Source: Paramixta manurensis
GTDB taxonomy: Bacteria > Pseudomonadota > Gammaproteobacteria > Enterobacterales > Enterobacteriaceae
Assembly: GCF_013285385.1 (NCBI RefSeq)
Contig: NZ_CP054213.1
Span: forward strand, 1-64,000
Direction of reading: 5' to 3'
Length of the DNA: 64,000 nt
The position numbers and the translations under genes are program-made. Shown in pieces: positions 18,138 through 26,443 of the stretch. The notes beneath the pieces are model-generated. The model was not told the DNA's origin. It worked only from the letters and a program-made list of their open reading frames with translations, and ran no database searches. How positions within the stretch are numbered: position 1 is the first letter of the stretch; each line of letters starts with the position of its first letter.

Positions 18138-18435
18138 ATTTTCAAGACTATGGTCTCTTAATCCCTTAAAAGTCATTGATATGGGAATTAACAAGAATGA
18201 ATTTTGCTATCTACATCACAATGAAATCAGGGCATTGGATATTCCGGATATTGTAAAAGGTTTGCTGCTTTCACCGTTCCACATTAACAAGCGTAATGGC
18301 CACATTCAGGTGCCAACTGAGGTGTTCAGGGAGATGATTGATCTGATAACAATGTATGTTCAGGATCATGATCAAGAGGTAACGCTTAAACAAGGGACTG
18401 GCAATGAACAGACGATACCTTTAAATTTAATATAA
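18127..18435 (+). CDS. Hypothetical 102-residue protein
   Basis: Overlaps the preceding gene by 11 bp (ATG within its last codons), so the two are probably translated together. A TTG two codons earlier is an alternative start. The sequence has no domain I recognise; NKNEFCYLHHNEIRALDIPD and HIQVPTEVFREMIDLITMYV are the most distinctive stretches. AT-rich like its neighbours. Confidence 0.55.
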   Translation: MRNKFSRLWSLNPLKVIDMGINKNEFCYLHHNEIRALDIPDIVKGLLLSPFHINKRNGHIQVPTEVFREMIDLITMYVQDHDQEVTLKQGTGNEQTIPLNLI

Positions 18436-18600
18436 ACAATGAATTATCTTCTTAGCGTAGTTTTTCATCATTGGACCCTAAACCCCGATAGTTCATCGGA
18501 AACCGCAACAGAAACCCGGCAAGCGCTTGAATACGAGTTGAAAAAACATTAACAACGATGAGATAATATTATTTATTAAATTCGTAAGCACATAGATAAC

Positions 18601-18756
18601 ATGGGAATTACACTAATCAGCATTTCAAGTGGATTAATATTTGTCGTTTACTATTTCTTTATCGAGAGAGTCGCGCCAGCACTACGTGTGCTCGTCTTTA
18701 TGTTCCTTATAGCTATCTTTAAATATTCCTTAGAATCAGGGATTCTTGTGAAATAG
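18601..18756 (+). CDS. Possible small membrane protein (51 residues)
   Basis: The frame MGITLISISSGLIFVVYYFF, a short polar stretch, then LRVLVFMFLIAIFKYSL predicts two membrane helices. No good ribosome site precedes the ATG, so expression is uncertain. Between 18436 and 18600 there is only a 37-codon frame without ribosome site. Confidence 0.35.
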   Translation: MGITLISISSGLIFVVYYFFIERVAPALRVLVFMFLIAIFKYSLESGILVK

Positions 18757-18837
18757 GTGCGTGCGCGGATTCTCAAAGAAGCTGAGGATCTGCAAAACAG
18801 GTATCAGGCCAGGGGCTCCTGACTGGCATCAGATTTA

Positions 18838-19050
18838 ATGAGTGAGTCTGTAATGATTAAAATCCAAATTGATTTAAGTGAATGCTCCGACGAGGAAATG
18901 TTGAGCTTTAACAACTCACCATTATATAAAATGCTTTTCTCTGGTAGACCATTTATAGAATTTAAAAATGATGGCAACATCCATCTTGAAGTGAGAACTA
19001 TCCCCCCTGAAATAGATGGAAAAACTGGGAAGCATATATTTAAAAATTAA
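18838..19050 (+). CDS. Hypothetical 70-residue protein
   Basis: Small acidic protein (IKIQIDLSECSDEEMLSFNN). No signal peptide and no domain I recognise. AT-rich, like the other small genes of this block. A start 15 bases later (MIKIQ) is equally possible. Confidence 0.45.
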   Translation: MSESVMIKIQIDLSECSDEEMLSFNNSPLYKMLFSGRPFIEFKNDGNIHLEVRTIPPEIDGKTGKHIFKN

Positions 19051-19204
19051 GCAATGAGTCGGGTAAAAGGTTGAGTCCATCTCAACCCCATTCCAAGGTA
19101 GATCATTATTAGACCGTTGGTGGTGGCGGTAAGTGGATCACTTTTTCCCGTTGTTGACAGCGACATTTACGTAACAGAAATACCCGGCCTCCATGCCGGG
19201 CAGG

Positions 19205-19654
19205 CTAGTTGTTAATTTGCATTATTTTGATGTCGAATTTGCTGCAGTCATTAACAGTGCATATTCCGCTAAACCACAGTTCGCCATGAGGACCGACCAT
19301 AATGCCAGTGTCCTTGAAAAATAAATCTGAGTACTTCTGATTCAGTATGATTTTTACCAGACTTTCGGTGAAAATTTTATCGTAATTCTTAATGAAAATC
19401 CGGCTGTCAGTAATATCAATTTCTTTGCGTCCGACTGTAACGGTGAGTGGGTAATCGACCATTGAAGCAACCGTTTCTTTATCTCTTTCTTCCACTGACT
19501 TCTGTAGTTTATTCAGAAAATCATGATATCGCTGATGTGAGTTAGCCCCCATAAGGGCATCCAGACGGGCATCGGTTTCCTGATGATTGGTGGCAAACAC
19601 AGGGCCGGTTGCAAACAGGGTTAAAAGAAAAACCAGTGGTAAATTTTTGAGCAT
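19205..19654 (-). CDS. Periplasmic hypothetical protein
   Basis: 149 residues. A signal peptide (MLKNLPLVFLLTLFATGPVF then A, cleavage after VFA near residue 21) is followed by a secreted domain with two cysteines near the end (GICTVNDC), likely a disulfide. The start at 19654 is chosen for AGGAAT just upstream and because it gives a proper signal peptide; the longer frame has none. It begins one base after the stop of the gene upstream (20678-19656), so they share an operon. Confidence 0.7.
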   Translation of the reverse strand: MLKNLPLVFLLTLFATGPVFATNHQETDARLDALMGANSHQRYHDFLNKLQKSVEERDKETVASMVDYPLTVTVGRKEIDITDSRIFIKNYDKIFTESLVKIILNQKYSDLFFKDTGIMVGPHGELWFSGICTVNDCSKFDIKIMQINN

Positions 19655-19655
19655 T

Positions 19656-20678
19656 CTATTCCTGCCTGAATGGAGCGGCTTCATCAAGCCTTCTTTTGTA
19701 CAAAGGAGGTAATATCCGGGGTTTACCCGTTTTTCTGCCTTTTGCATCATGCTTAAAAACATAAATGTACTGCAGCATTTTGTTATATACAGCGTTCATA
19801 TCGCCACGATCGGCGGCCTCCATAACTGCAGAAGGATTGGATACGTTGTAACTGAAGGAGACCAGTCCATCAAACCATTGCGCGTCAGCGCAAAGCCGGT
19901 CAGCAAGCCCGGTCGCCTGTGGCGGGCCGGTACCGGCGGGTTGTCTGAGCAGAATGATTTTTTTCGTCTGATGGCGGTGCCGGTCAGTGCAGGGGACATA
20001 CACAGCCCCCGGAGTCAGCCGGGCTGACGCGAAGGGTTTGTCCGCCTTGTCGGGCCCCTCATCCCCGGCGTGAGAGGCATTTATCATCTGAGGACACGCC
20101 CCGGTGCGGCTTTTGATAAAGAGGGCCGGCAAATCAACGCGCCGGCTGTGCGGCTGAACGGAAACATGGCGGGGGTGGAGAAACGGTTTAACCGCTGTGG
20201 CTGGCGTGCGCCCGTCCGTGGGGCTTTCCTGACGCATCTGTACACGCTGACTGCCGTTCAGGAGACGGCTGACGGCGGCACATGAGAGGCCTTCCTGAGC
20301 GGTTATTTCCGGTCCGCTCCGGTTTACTGCCTTCGACGGGACCGGAGGGGCCACGGCCATTGTATGTCCGCCTGCCCGGTCGGCTTCCCGGGCCCTTTCC
20401 GTTACGGGACGGGGCGCTGAAACGGCTCTGGCCGTACTGACCGGCGCCTGCAGTCCCTTTCGCTGAAAACGGTAGCCGCAGCTGCGCGCCCGGGCGGCCC
20501 GTGTCAGCGCGTTCTGTACGTACAGCCAGAATTCCCGGCCGGTTATTTCAGGAACCGGATAGCCGGCCTTCTGCATGATTTTTTTGGCAATGCCCTCGCT
20601 TTTACTGCTGATAAGCGAAAACGCCCTGTTAATATCACCCTGCAGGGTCAGCATATTCAGTTCGTGAAATTCATTCAT
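19656..20678 (-). CDS. Protein with a lysozyme-like C-terminal tail and a basic, low-complexity middle
   Basis: 340 residues. Residues 1-70 form a compact helical region; 70-245 are Arg/Pro/Ala-rich. The last 90 residues (AQWFDGLVSFSYNVSNPSAV ... PPLYKRRLDEAAPF) resemble the C-terminal lobe of T4/P21-type (GH24) lysozymes, which read FDALVSFxFNVG and GLxxRRxxExxLF. The catalytic Glu region of such lysozymes is absent, so activity is doubtful. No signal peptide. Either a degenerate fusion or an ORF that uses a non-catalytic muramidase fold. Upstream of the periplasmic gene in one operon. Confidence 0.5.
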   Translation of the reverse strand: MNEFHELNMLTLQGDINRAFSLISSKSEGIAKKIMQKAGYPVPEITGREFWLYVQNALTRAARARSCGYRFQRKGLQAPVSTARAVSAPRPVTERAREADRAGGHTMAVAPPVPSKAVNRSGPEITAQEGLSCAAVSRLLNGSQRVQMRQESPTDGRTPATAVKPFLHPRHVSVQPHSRRVDLPALFIKSRTGACPQMINASHAGDEGPDKADKPFASARLTPGAVYVPCTDRHRHQTKKIILLRQPAGTGPPQATGLADRLCADAQWFDGLVSFSYNVSNPSAVMEAADRGDMNAVYNKMLQYIYVFKHDAKGRKTGKPRILPPLYKRRLDEAAPFRQE

Positions 20679-20802
20679 CCGTTTTCTCCGTTTTATAACG
20701 GTTATTATTATCGGAAATATAACGGGATACTTTAGTGGAAAGTTCTTAATTTTACTGGATTTTATAGTATTAAACGGCCTCTGATTTTATTAATTTCATG
20801 CG

Positions 20803-20832
20803 GCCTTTACTATTGCCGGTAATAGTAAAGGC
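20803..20832. terminator. Perfect 12-bp hairpin downstream of the DUF1173 gene
   Basis: GCCTTTACTATT / AATAGTAAAGGC with a 6-base loop. It lies between the DUF1173 stop and the start of the next minus-strand gene. It has no T run on the minus strand; it could be a terminator, an operator, or both. Confidence 0.55.
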
Positions 20833-20867
20833 ATGAACAGAAGTCAGTCCGGATACAGAAAATTACC

Positions 20868-22187
20868 TCACAGCTGACGGGGAGGAAAAGCGGGCATATC
20901 AGCCCCTTCCGGATCGTCTGCAGCATCCCACTGCCACCACCGGCCGGCACCGTACTCACTGTCGTAAAAAGCCGTCTTGACCTGCTTACGCTGCAGGTAT
21001 TCCGGTGTGTTCATCCCGAACACCTCCAGGGGCAGCGCCTCCGTTCCCGGCACGTCGGTCAGCACGAAGTCCGGGAAGACATCCTCCTCACCGTCGTAGC
21101 GCAGTGGTTTAATGAACGCGCGCTTTTCCTCCCACAGGCGCGCCTCAACCATGCCCTCATAGCGCGAGTCCAGCGGGATATAGCGCGGGCTGACGGTCAT
21201 CAGCGCCGCATCGATGACCCTGCAGCTGCTGCGCGGTATGTTCCGGCCATCTTTCCGGATAAAAACGGTTTCCGGCGGCTCGGTTTCGCAGATAACCATC
21301 ACTCTGGCCCCGCGGCGCCAGTCTGCCATTTCACGTGAAAAGCTCCGGGCAAGGCGCGCCCGGACGTCGTCAGGCAGCGCCAGCGCCGGAAAACCGGCAA
21401 ACAGCCCCAGCGGAAGCGTGAACTGCAGCCGCTCAGCGGCCGCGTCATTCCAGGTGGCCAGTTGCGAAATCATAATGAGACGGCGGGACGCGCCGCCGGC
21501 ACCTTTAACGGTCTGACGGTTTTGCGCGACCTGCGGCGAATCCTTCATGGCCATCAGCATCAGGGAGTGCTGCAGTGGTACCCGGCCGATACGGATACGC
21601 GCGGCCGTTTCGTTTAGCCGCCAGCTTACCCAGCCGGGATAGCGTTTCCTGCGGTCGAAGGCGGGATGCCAGACGTTGATGCCGGACTGTTCCCAGAGCA
21701 GGTGCAACAGCCCGAGCAGGCGCATCGAGGGCTGCCGGTGCCGCCTGCCCGTCACGCCCCGGGCCGGAGTTATCTCTTGCCTGGTTTCCGGGGCCTCTTT
21801 CTTCTGCAGGCCGGTCGGCAGGCGCACGACCAGATGCCCCCCGGGTGCCGCCTTTACCACGTCGTGCGTGTAAATAGCGGCCTGCCTTTCATCCGGCCAG
21901 ACGGAGTAAAAGCGGCATTCCGGTGCGTGTTCGTGGCCGGAATAGGCCCACGACGCGAGCCAGCACTGGTCCGTTTTCTGTGAAAGGTGCACCTTCAGGC
22001 GCCGGCGGTGCGTATCTTCCTCCGGAGGCTGGCACAGGCAGGTCACCACCGTGGTGGTTTTGTTGTCGCGCGCGTGCTTCAGCCAGCGCTGCCACTGTTC
22101 CGGATTATCCGTCCGGAAGTCAGCACCGCACTCACGCGTGCCGCGCTGACCGGCAAACCGGACCGGATACGTTTTCTTTGTCGCCAT
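20868..22187 (-). CDS. DUF1173-family protein
   Basis: 439 residues. The segment SGHEHAPECRFYS with its His/Cys cluster, the LHLLWEQSGINVWHPAF region and PLRYDGEEDVFPDFVLTD are characteristic of DUF1173 proteins, which are common on IncF-type and other plasmids and have no known function. The start at 22187 has GGAGG 8 bases upstream; an ATG two codons earlier is too close to it. The PDxVLTD / PLEVFGM region near the C-terminus resembles a nuclease-like fold, but this is only a suggestion. Confidence 0.8.
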   Translation of the reverse strand: MATKKTYPVRFAGQRGTRECGADFRTDNPEQWQRWLKHARDNKTTTVVTCLCQPPEEDTHRRRLKVHLSQKTDQCWLASWAYSGHEHAPECRFYSVWPDERQAAIYTHDVVKAAPGGHLVVRLPTGLQKKEAPETRQEITPARGVTGRRHRQPSMRLLGLLHLLWEQSGINVWHPAFDRRKRYPGWVSWRLNETAARIRIGRVPLQHSLMLMAMKDSPQVAQNRQTVKGAGGASRRLIMISQLATWNDAAAERLQFTLPLGLFAGFPALALPDDVRARLARSFSREMADWRRGARVMVICETEPPETVFIRKDGRNIPRSSCRVIDAALMTVSPRYIPLDSRYEGMVEARLWEEKRAFIKPLRYDGEEDVFPDFVLTDVPGTEALPLEVFGMNTPEYLQRKQVKTAFYDSEYGAGRWWQWDAADDPEGADMPAFPPRQL

Positions 22188-23284
22188 GACCATTTCCTCC
22201 GGGTTCCACGTCAGGGAAAACAGTGCTGTTTAGTGAAGTAACTGATTGTTATATTTAAACATAATAGAAATGCTAACGCACTCAGAACGGTATATTTTTT
22301 AATCTGAACCGGCACTTAATGCACATGACTGCCCACCGGCCAGATTTTTCAGGCGGTCTCCTGCTCACAGGATTAAAATTCACGTTCATCGCCAGTCTTT
22401 TGATGCCGCGAAGCGGCATGAAGGCGCCAGCCGTTGCTGAAGAGAACGCTGATGCCTGCCGGCGCCGTGACCCGGCAAAGCCGGTTCCGGTCTGAAAGGT
22501 TTCACCGATGCCAGCCCCTTCCCTGCTAGGCCAGACCCGCTTAACGCGACTCAGGAGCTTCTGTGCGCCGTCGGAGTGGTCACGGCGAAGCCGTGGCGTA
22601 TCTCCGCGTTAGCGGGCCATCAGGGCCGCTTACGGGCGTGTTTACTTAATATGCCGCGACATAACCCAAATCCACACAGAATTTTAGTTACAACACTCAT
22701 TTAAAAGCGGCTCTGTTCCCGGCCTCTGGCCGGGGGCGGCGCGGCTTTTCAGTGGGTGAGGCGGGAGCGCACGGGTGAGGTGTTTACCGGTAAGTTTTTG
22801 CGTGGTTTCTTGCGTGTTGTAACTAAAGTTTTATGGGCCCGCCATGAGGCGGGAGCAACCTCAGCCACGTAGTGGCCGTCCGAACCGGCGCGGACGTGAG
22901 TCCGCTGCGGGGGCGGTCATTCTTCTGCGCCTGTCCACAGGTCAGGCGGCGAACAGGTTATTTATTTATAAGAATGTAATGACAGATATTTAAAAGAGGT
23001 ACTGAGCAGGTATTTAAAAGGAATCACGCACCTTGAAAAAACAGCGCCTGGCGGCCTGTAAACAGTACGGGTGTAACCTTATGGAAAGGTCCCTTGCAGT
23101 TAATTGTGGAAAACTGAATTCACCCCGGAAAAACAGGCGAACCGGTATGATTTCCGTCCGGTCTGACGGAAGAGAAAAGCGGATGAGTATGGGGAGAGAG
23201 ACTGCGGCGCTCAGATAATAAGCAGAGGTAAATGACGGGCGTGAGTAATCCTCCGGCGCCAGCCGGATTGTTGAAAAAGGAGGG
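22188..23284. other. Putative oriR region of the IncFII-type replicon
   Basis: About 1.1 kb with no supported gene, downstream of repA, where IncFII plasmids have CIS and oriR. It is GC-rich with several short hairpins (GCCGCGAAGCGGC near 22402) and has a DnaA-box-like AAATCCACA at 22668-22676. An open frame at 23033-23218 on the plus strand lacks support. Assignment is by position only. Confidence 0.5.
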
Positions 23285-24151
23285 TCAGGTGGTCGCGGGA
23301 GCCAGCCGCGTATAGTTGTTGCCGCGCGACATCAGCATGCGCTCTTTCACGCGACGGTCCAGCTCACGCTTCATGGCATCAAGGCCGCCGGTAAAGCGTC
23401 CGCTGGCGTATTCCCGCGTCAGCTGCTGCTTAACCAGCGTCACAATATCCCTGCGGGTTCTCTCCGCGTCCCGCCGCGCACGCGCGCGTTTCAGCCCGTG
23501 CGACTTGCGCTCCGTCTGGTAGCTGCGGAACCGCTCGCGCACAAACCGCCAGGCTTTTGCTATCAGCTCGTCCATTTCCAGCGGCATCAGGCCCTGCTTT
23601 TTGCGCTGCTGGTTTTCCCATTCCACCCGGCTGCGGCGGGCGGCCACCACGGCCACGTCAGAGACGTCGAGCGCGGAGAACAGGGCTGGCGTGAAGGTGA
23701 TATCTGTCGGGATGTTGCAGCCGATCTGCGGATCATACTCGGTCTGGTAGGTAATCAGCCCCAGCTCAGCCAAAAACTTCAGCGCCCGCGTGGCGCGGGT
23801 GATGGAGAGGTTGCCTTTTTTCGACTCGGTGGCCAGACCGCATTCGATGGCCAGATTGGTGATGGAGCGCTGAATACGGTTAGCCAGCGGGTCATAGTGG
23901 AAACACAGTCCCTGCAGCAGCGCATCAATGGCGCGGCGGCGCAGTAACGGTGGCATACGGTGACGCTTACCCAGCGAACGAACGAACGCGACGTGGACGG
24001 AAAAGTCAAAACGGGACGTGAAGCCTTCGGCTTTCGCCATCAGCTTACGGCAGAACGGCAGGGTCCTCTTCCCTTCACGTGGCGTGAATTGCGGATTAGG
24101 ATTTTTTACCTGCCGGTAAAATGATGTGTTTTCAGTAAGTTGTTCAGTCAC
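23285..24151 (-). CDS. repA: IncFII-type replication initiator RepA
   Basis: 288 residues, closely following RepFIIA RepA: YRQVKNPNPQFTPREGKRTL at residues 12-31, RRRAIDALLQGLCFHYDPLA, LITYQTEYDPQIGC and a basic C-terminus ending RGNNYTRLA. It starts with GTG at 24151, overlapping the end of the tap leader, so its translation should depend on tap, as in R1. It acts in cis on the oriR downstream. Copy number is set by the antisense RNA and CopB encoded upstream. Confidence 0.95.
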   Translation of the reverse strand: MTEQLTENTSFYRQVKNPNPQFTPREGKRTLPFCRKLMAKAEGFTSRFDFSVHVAFVRSLGKRHRMPPLLRRRAIDALLQGLCFHYDPLANRIQRSITNLAIECGLATESKKGNLSITRATRALKFLAELGLITYQTEYDPQIGCNIPTDITFTPALFSALDVSDVAVVAARRSRVEWENQQRKKQGLMPLEMDELIAKAWRFVRERFRSYQTERKSHGLKRARARRDAERTRRDIVTLVKQQLTREYASGRFTGGLDAMKRELDRRVKERMLMSRGNNYTRLAPATT

Positions 24152-24215
24152 GCCTTCCTGCGCTTATGTTGCACAGAAGGAGTACGCACAGAAGGTATTG
24201 CAGTTTTCCGGGCAT
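24144..24215 (-). CDS. tap: RepA leader peptide Tap
   Basis: A 23-codon frame opening MPGKLQYLLC and ending SAGRRD matches Tap of R1-like plasmids in length and pattern. Its stop TGA overlaps the first codons of repA (GTGACTGA), the usual arrangement for translational coupling. The ATG lies downstream of the CopT hairpin in the mRNA, so CopA binding would block its translation. Confidence 0.85.
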   Translation of the reverse strand: MPGKLQYLLCVLLLCNISAGRRD

Positions 24216-24232
24216 GAATCTATACTCCCCGC

Positions 24233-24322
24233 ATAGAGCAACAGCTTCTATGCAGATTCAGTGAGCCCCGTTAGTCTTTCCTCGTCGCCAAACTCTGGAA
24301 GATTATCGGGGTTTTCTTTTTT
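24233..24322 (+). ncRNA. copA: CopA antisense RNA (repA control)
   Basis: Runs opposite to repA. Its promoter is TTGCAG (24198-24203), a 17-bp spacer and TATACT (24221-24226). The RNA ends at a GC stem (CCCCG / CGGGG, 24266 onward) followed by TTTTCTTTTTT. Predicted length is about 90 nt, as in R1. The main loop contains CGCCAA on this strand (TTGGCG in the mRNA), the usual kissing loop. Confidence 0.85.
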
Positions 24323-24443
24323 CTGGTCTTCGCTAATCAGCCAACCAGACTCTCTGCCACCTTATGGCGTGGCCCGCCAGAATGTTTTACGGTTTGCAAT
24401 CTATCACTTCAAACGACAGACGACAAGAAAGTAATACCGTTAC

Positions 24444-24698
24444 TTATTTATCGCTCTCATCAAAGGCTTGCTGCAACACGCGTTCAATATACTCAGCCTG
24501 AGTTAAACCTTCTTTCTCGCACTCAATCAGAAGCCTGTCTTTAATCGGATTCCGTACGAAAATCTTGAGTTCTTTATGTGTAAGCTTTTTTCTGGCCACA
24601 GCCGCCTGCTGCTTTTCAGATGCGCTTAAAGGATTGCCTTTACGATACGGGCGTTTAGATCCTGATGAGGTAGTGACTGCTGTAACTGATTGCGACAT
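24444..24698 (-). CDS. copB: CopB (RepA2) repressor of repA transcription
   Basis: 84 residues. The sequence SGSKRPYRKGNPLSASEKQQ and the C-terminal GLTQAEYIERVLQ match the CopB/RepB group of IncFII plasmids, small DNA-binding repressors of the repA promoter. Start at 24698 follows AGGAGG with 5-base spacing; an ATG five codons earlier overlaps that ribosome site. It lies upstream of CopT, tap and repA on the same strand. Confidence 0.9.
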   Translation of the reverse strand: MSQSVTAVTTSSGSKRPYRKGNPLSASEKQQAAVARKKLTHKELKIFVRNPIKDRLLIECEKEGLTQAEYIERVLQQAFDESDK

Positions 24699-24925
24699 CT
24701 CTGCCTCCTCCACTAAATTCAGACTGAATTTCGCAGAGAATACTACAGATTCATGAAATCAGCGACTTAACTTTACGCGAAAGTGTGAGCCATGTTGGCG
24801 CATGGCTCATCGTGCCGGGTGTAAGTTGTCGATCAAATGGCGGCGGAATTAGTATGAAAAATGCCAGCCAAAAAGAGGGATTTTCGGGAGAGTCACTATG
24901 TCAGGAAACTCGATTATCAGTGGCT

Positions 24926-25297
24926 TCACAGTACCTGCAGATAGTTGCAAGCCTCGCCTGCAATACCATTAATTCTGTCGCGATATGCACTGGTGCTTGT
25001 ATAAGCCTTATCTGTCATAAGCTCTTTAAGAAGCGCTACGTACTCATTATTGTCACTTACTATATTTTTTATTTGCCGCTCAGAGAGTGAAGACCCGCAG
25101 TTGGCTTTCGATGAATTATTGATATCTTCAGCCAGCTTTCCCATTTCGGGGGAAACCGTTGTGAGATGTTTAATAAAATTTTGCGCGCCTGAATCACCAG
25201 GAATTCGCTCCGTTTTAACTGATGAGGCAAATGTCAGCCCGCTGAACAACAGACAGCTGGCGGTAATTACAGGAAGAAGGATTTTGTTATTTTTCAT
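24926..25297 (-). CDS. Periplasmic hypothetical protein
   Basis: 123 residues with a clear signal peptide (MKNNKILLPVITASCLLFSG LTFAS, cleavage near 25). Mature part about 98 residues, helical, with two cysteines (NCGSS and EACNYL). It is on the same strand as the transfer operon and downstream of the DsbA-like gene, which could form its disulfide. Function unknown. The 24699-24925 stretch upstream of copB holds only short overlapping frames. Confidence 0.7.
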   Translation of the reverse strand: MKNNKILLPVITASCLLFSGLTFASSVKTERIPGDSGAQNFIKHLTTVSPEMGKLAEDINNSSKANCGSSLSERQIKNIVSDNNEYVALLKELMTDKAYTSTSAYRDRINGIAGEACNYLQVL

Positions 25298-25416
25298 ACG
25301 ATCTCTTAACTGGATTGATTAAAAACCCCGGGAAGGACGTGCCACTGAAGCAAGGTGCGGTGTCAGCGTATTAATGCGGCTCAGGTTTGCTTTTAACAGG
25401 CAACGGTCGGGGCGTT

Positions 25417-25459
25417 CAGGCTGAGGCGTACCGCAGCGGAGCGAGGAACGAACAGCCTG
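25417..25459. repeat. Dispersed repeat element, copy 1 (structured)
   Basis: Begins CAGGCTG and ends CAGCCTG (an inverted repeat); internal sequence includes GAGGCGTACCGCAGCG and GCGAGGAACGAACA. A closely related copy is at 47552-47595. It lies downstream of the DsbA-like gene, in the 25298-25565 gap, which has no gene. Confidence 0.6.
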
Positions 25460-25565
25460 AGCGAACCGGCCGTTTAAGGGGTTAAGGTTTTATCGCTGCG
25501 CACCCTCAGCCAGACGGTAGCACTGAGGTTGAGGAACAGATTTCACCCGGCGAACCGGGCTTTTT

Positions 25566-26372
25566 TTACTTGCCTGCCGCCCGGTCAATCGCCTGCTGCA
25601 TCACGTCAGCGCTGACCACGCCCGGAATGACGGTCGTGTTTTTCGCCGTTGGCCCCTCTGCCGGCATCACGATAATACCGGGCGTTCCTTCCAGACCCAG
25701 CATCTGCGCCAGCGCGTCATTACCGGCGATCAGCTGGTCTGACTGGTCACGCTTACCCGCATCTTCTGCCGCCGCGCCCGCAGACTTCGCCACTTTTTCG
25801 ATGTCCGCGCCGGTCAGCTTTCCTTCGTTCTGTGCAACCGGATAGACGTGGTAGATGCCGTTATGGTAGGCCATGTACGCATCCGCGCCCTTCTGTCGCC
25901 AGATATCCAGGCCCCGCCGGGAAGCCTGCGTGGATTCGGGAAAACGAGAGGCGAAAATGGTCCAGTCGCGAAACGCAAAGCGCACGTCCGGGTTTCTGGC
26001 CATAACCTGCTCCATGTTTGGCGCCATCATGCTGCAGGCGCTGCACTCATAGTCGAAGAACTCGGTCACGATGACTTTCGCGTTCGCCGGTCCTTTCACC
26101 GGCACGCCATCCAGTTGCATCAGCAGCCGGTGTCCGTGCAGTGCAGCGTTAGTCAGTGCGCCTGCTTTCCGCTCCGCCTGCTGCGCCTGTAGCTTCTGGC
26201 TTACTTCAATCAGCACCTCCGGATGCGCCACCAGGTAATCGGCAGCAATCTTTCCAATCCGGGCCTGCTGGGCGGGGGTAAAGTCTTCGTCGCCGGCCGC
26301 AAACGCATTCATTGCGGCAAAGCCGGTGCTGAAGGCCAGTACGAAGGCGCCCACATTGCGAATTTTTTTCAT
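25566..26372 (-). CDS. DsbA-family periplasmic thiol oxidoreductase or isomerase
   Basis: 268 residues. Signal peptide at 1-25 (ends NAFAA), an N-terminal helical region, then a thioredoxin fold with FFDYECSACSMM carrying the CSAC active site near residue 113 and GTPGIIVMP (cis-Pro loop) near 230. This is the Com1/ScsC-like layout of DsbA-family proteins. It follows traI in the transfer operon by about 70 bp. It probably helps fold the many cysteine-rich transfer proteins (TraN, TraU, TraH). Confidence 0.85.
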   Translation of the reverse strand: MKKIRNVGAFVLAFSTGFAAMNAFAAGDEDFTPAQQARIGKIAADYLVAHPEVLIEVSQKLQAQQAERKAGALTNAALHGHRLLMQLDGVPVKGPANAKVIVTEFFDYECSACSMMAPNMEQVMARNPDVRFAFRDWTIFASRFPESTQASRRGLDIWRQKGADAYMAYHNGIYHVYPVAQNEGKLTGADIEKVAKSAGAAAEDAGKRDQSDQLIAGNDALAQMLGLEGTPGIIVMPAEGPTAKNTTVIPGVVSADVMQQAIDRAAGK

Positions 26373-26443
26373 AATAGTTTCCGTTTGCCGGCGAAGGCCG
26401 GCGTATCTGAGAATGCCTGACGCTGTTAGCGCAGGCGATAATA

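Noticed and set aside
23033..23218. 61-codon frame downstream of repA (repA4-like position)
   Set aside because: No similarity recognised and no good ribosome site. It lies within the likely oriR/CIS region.
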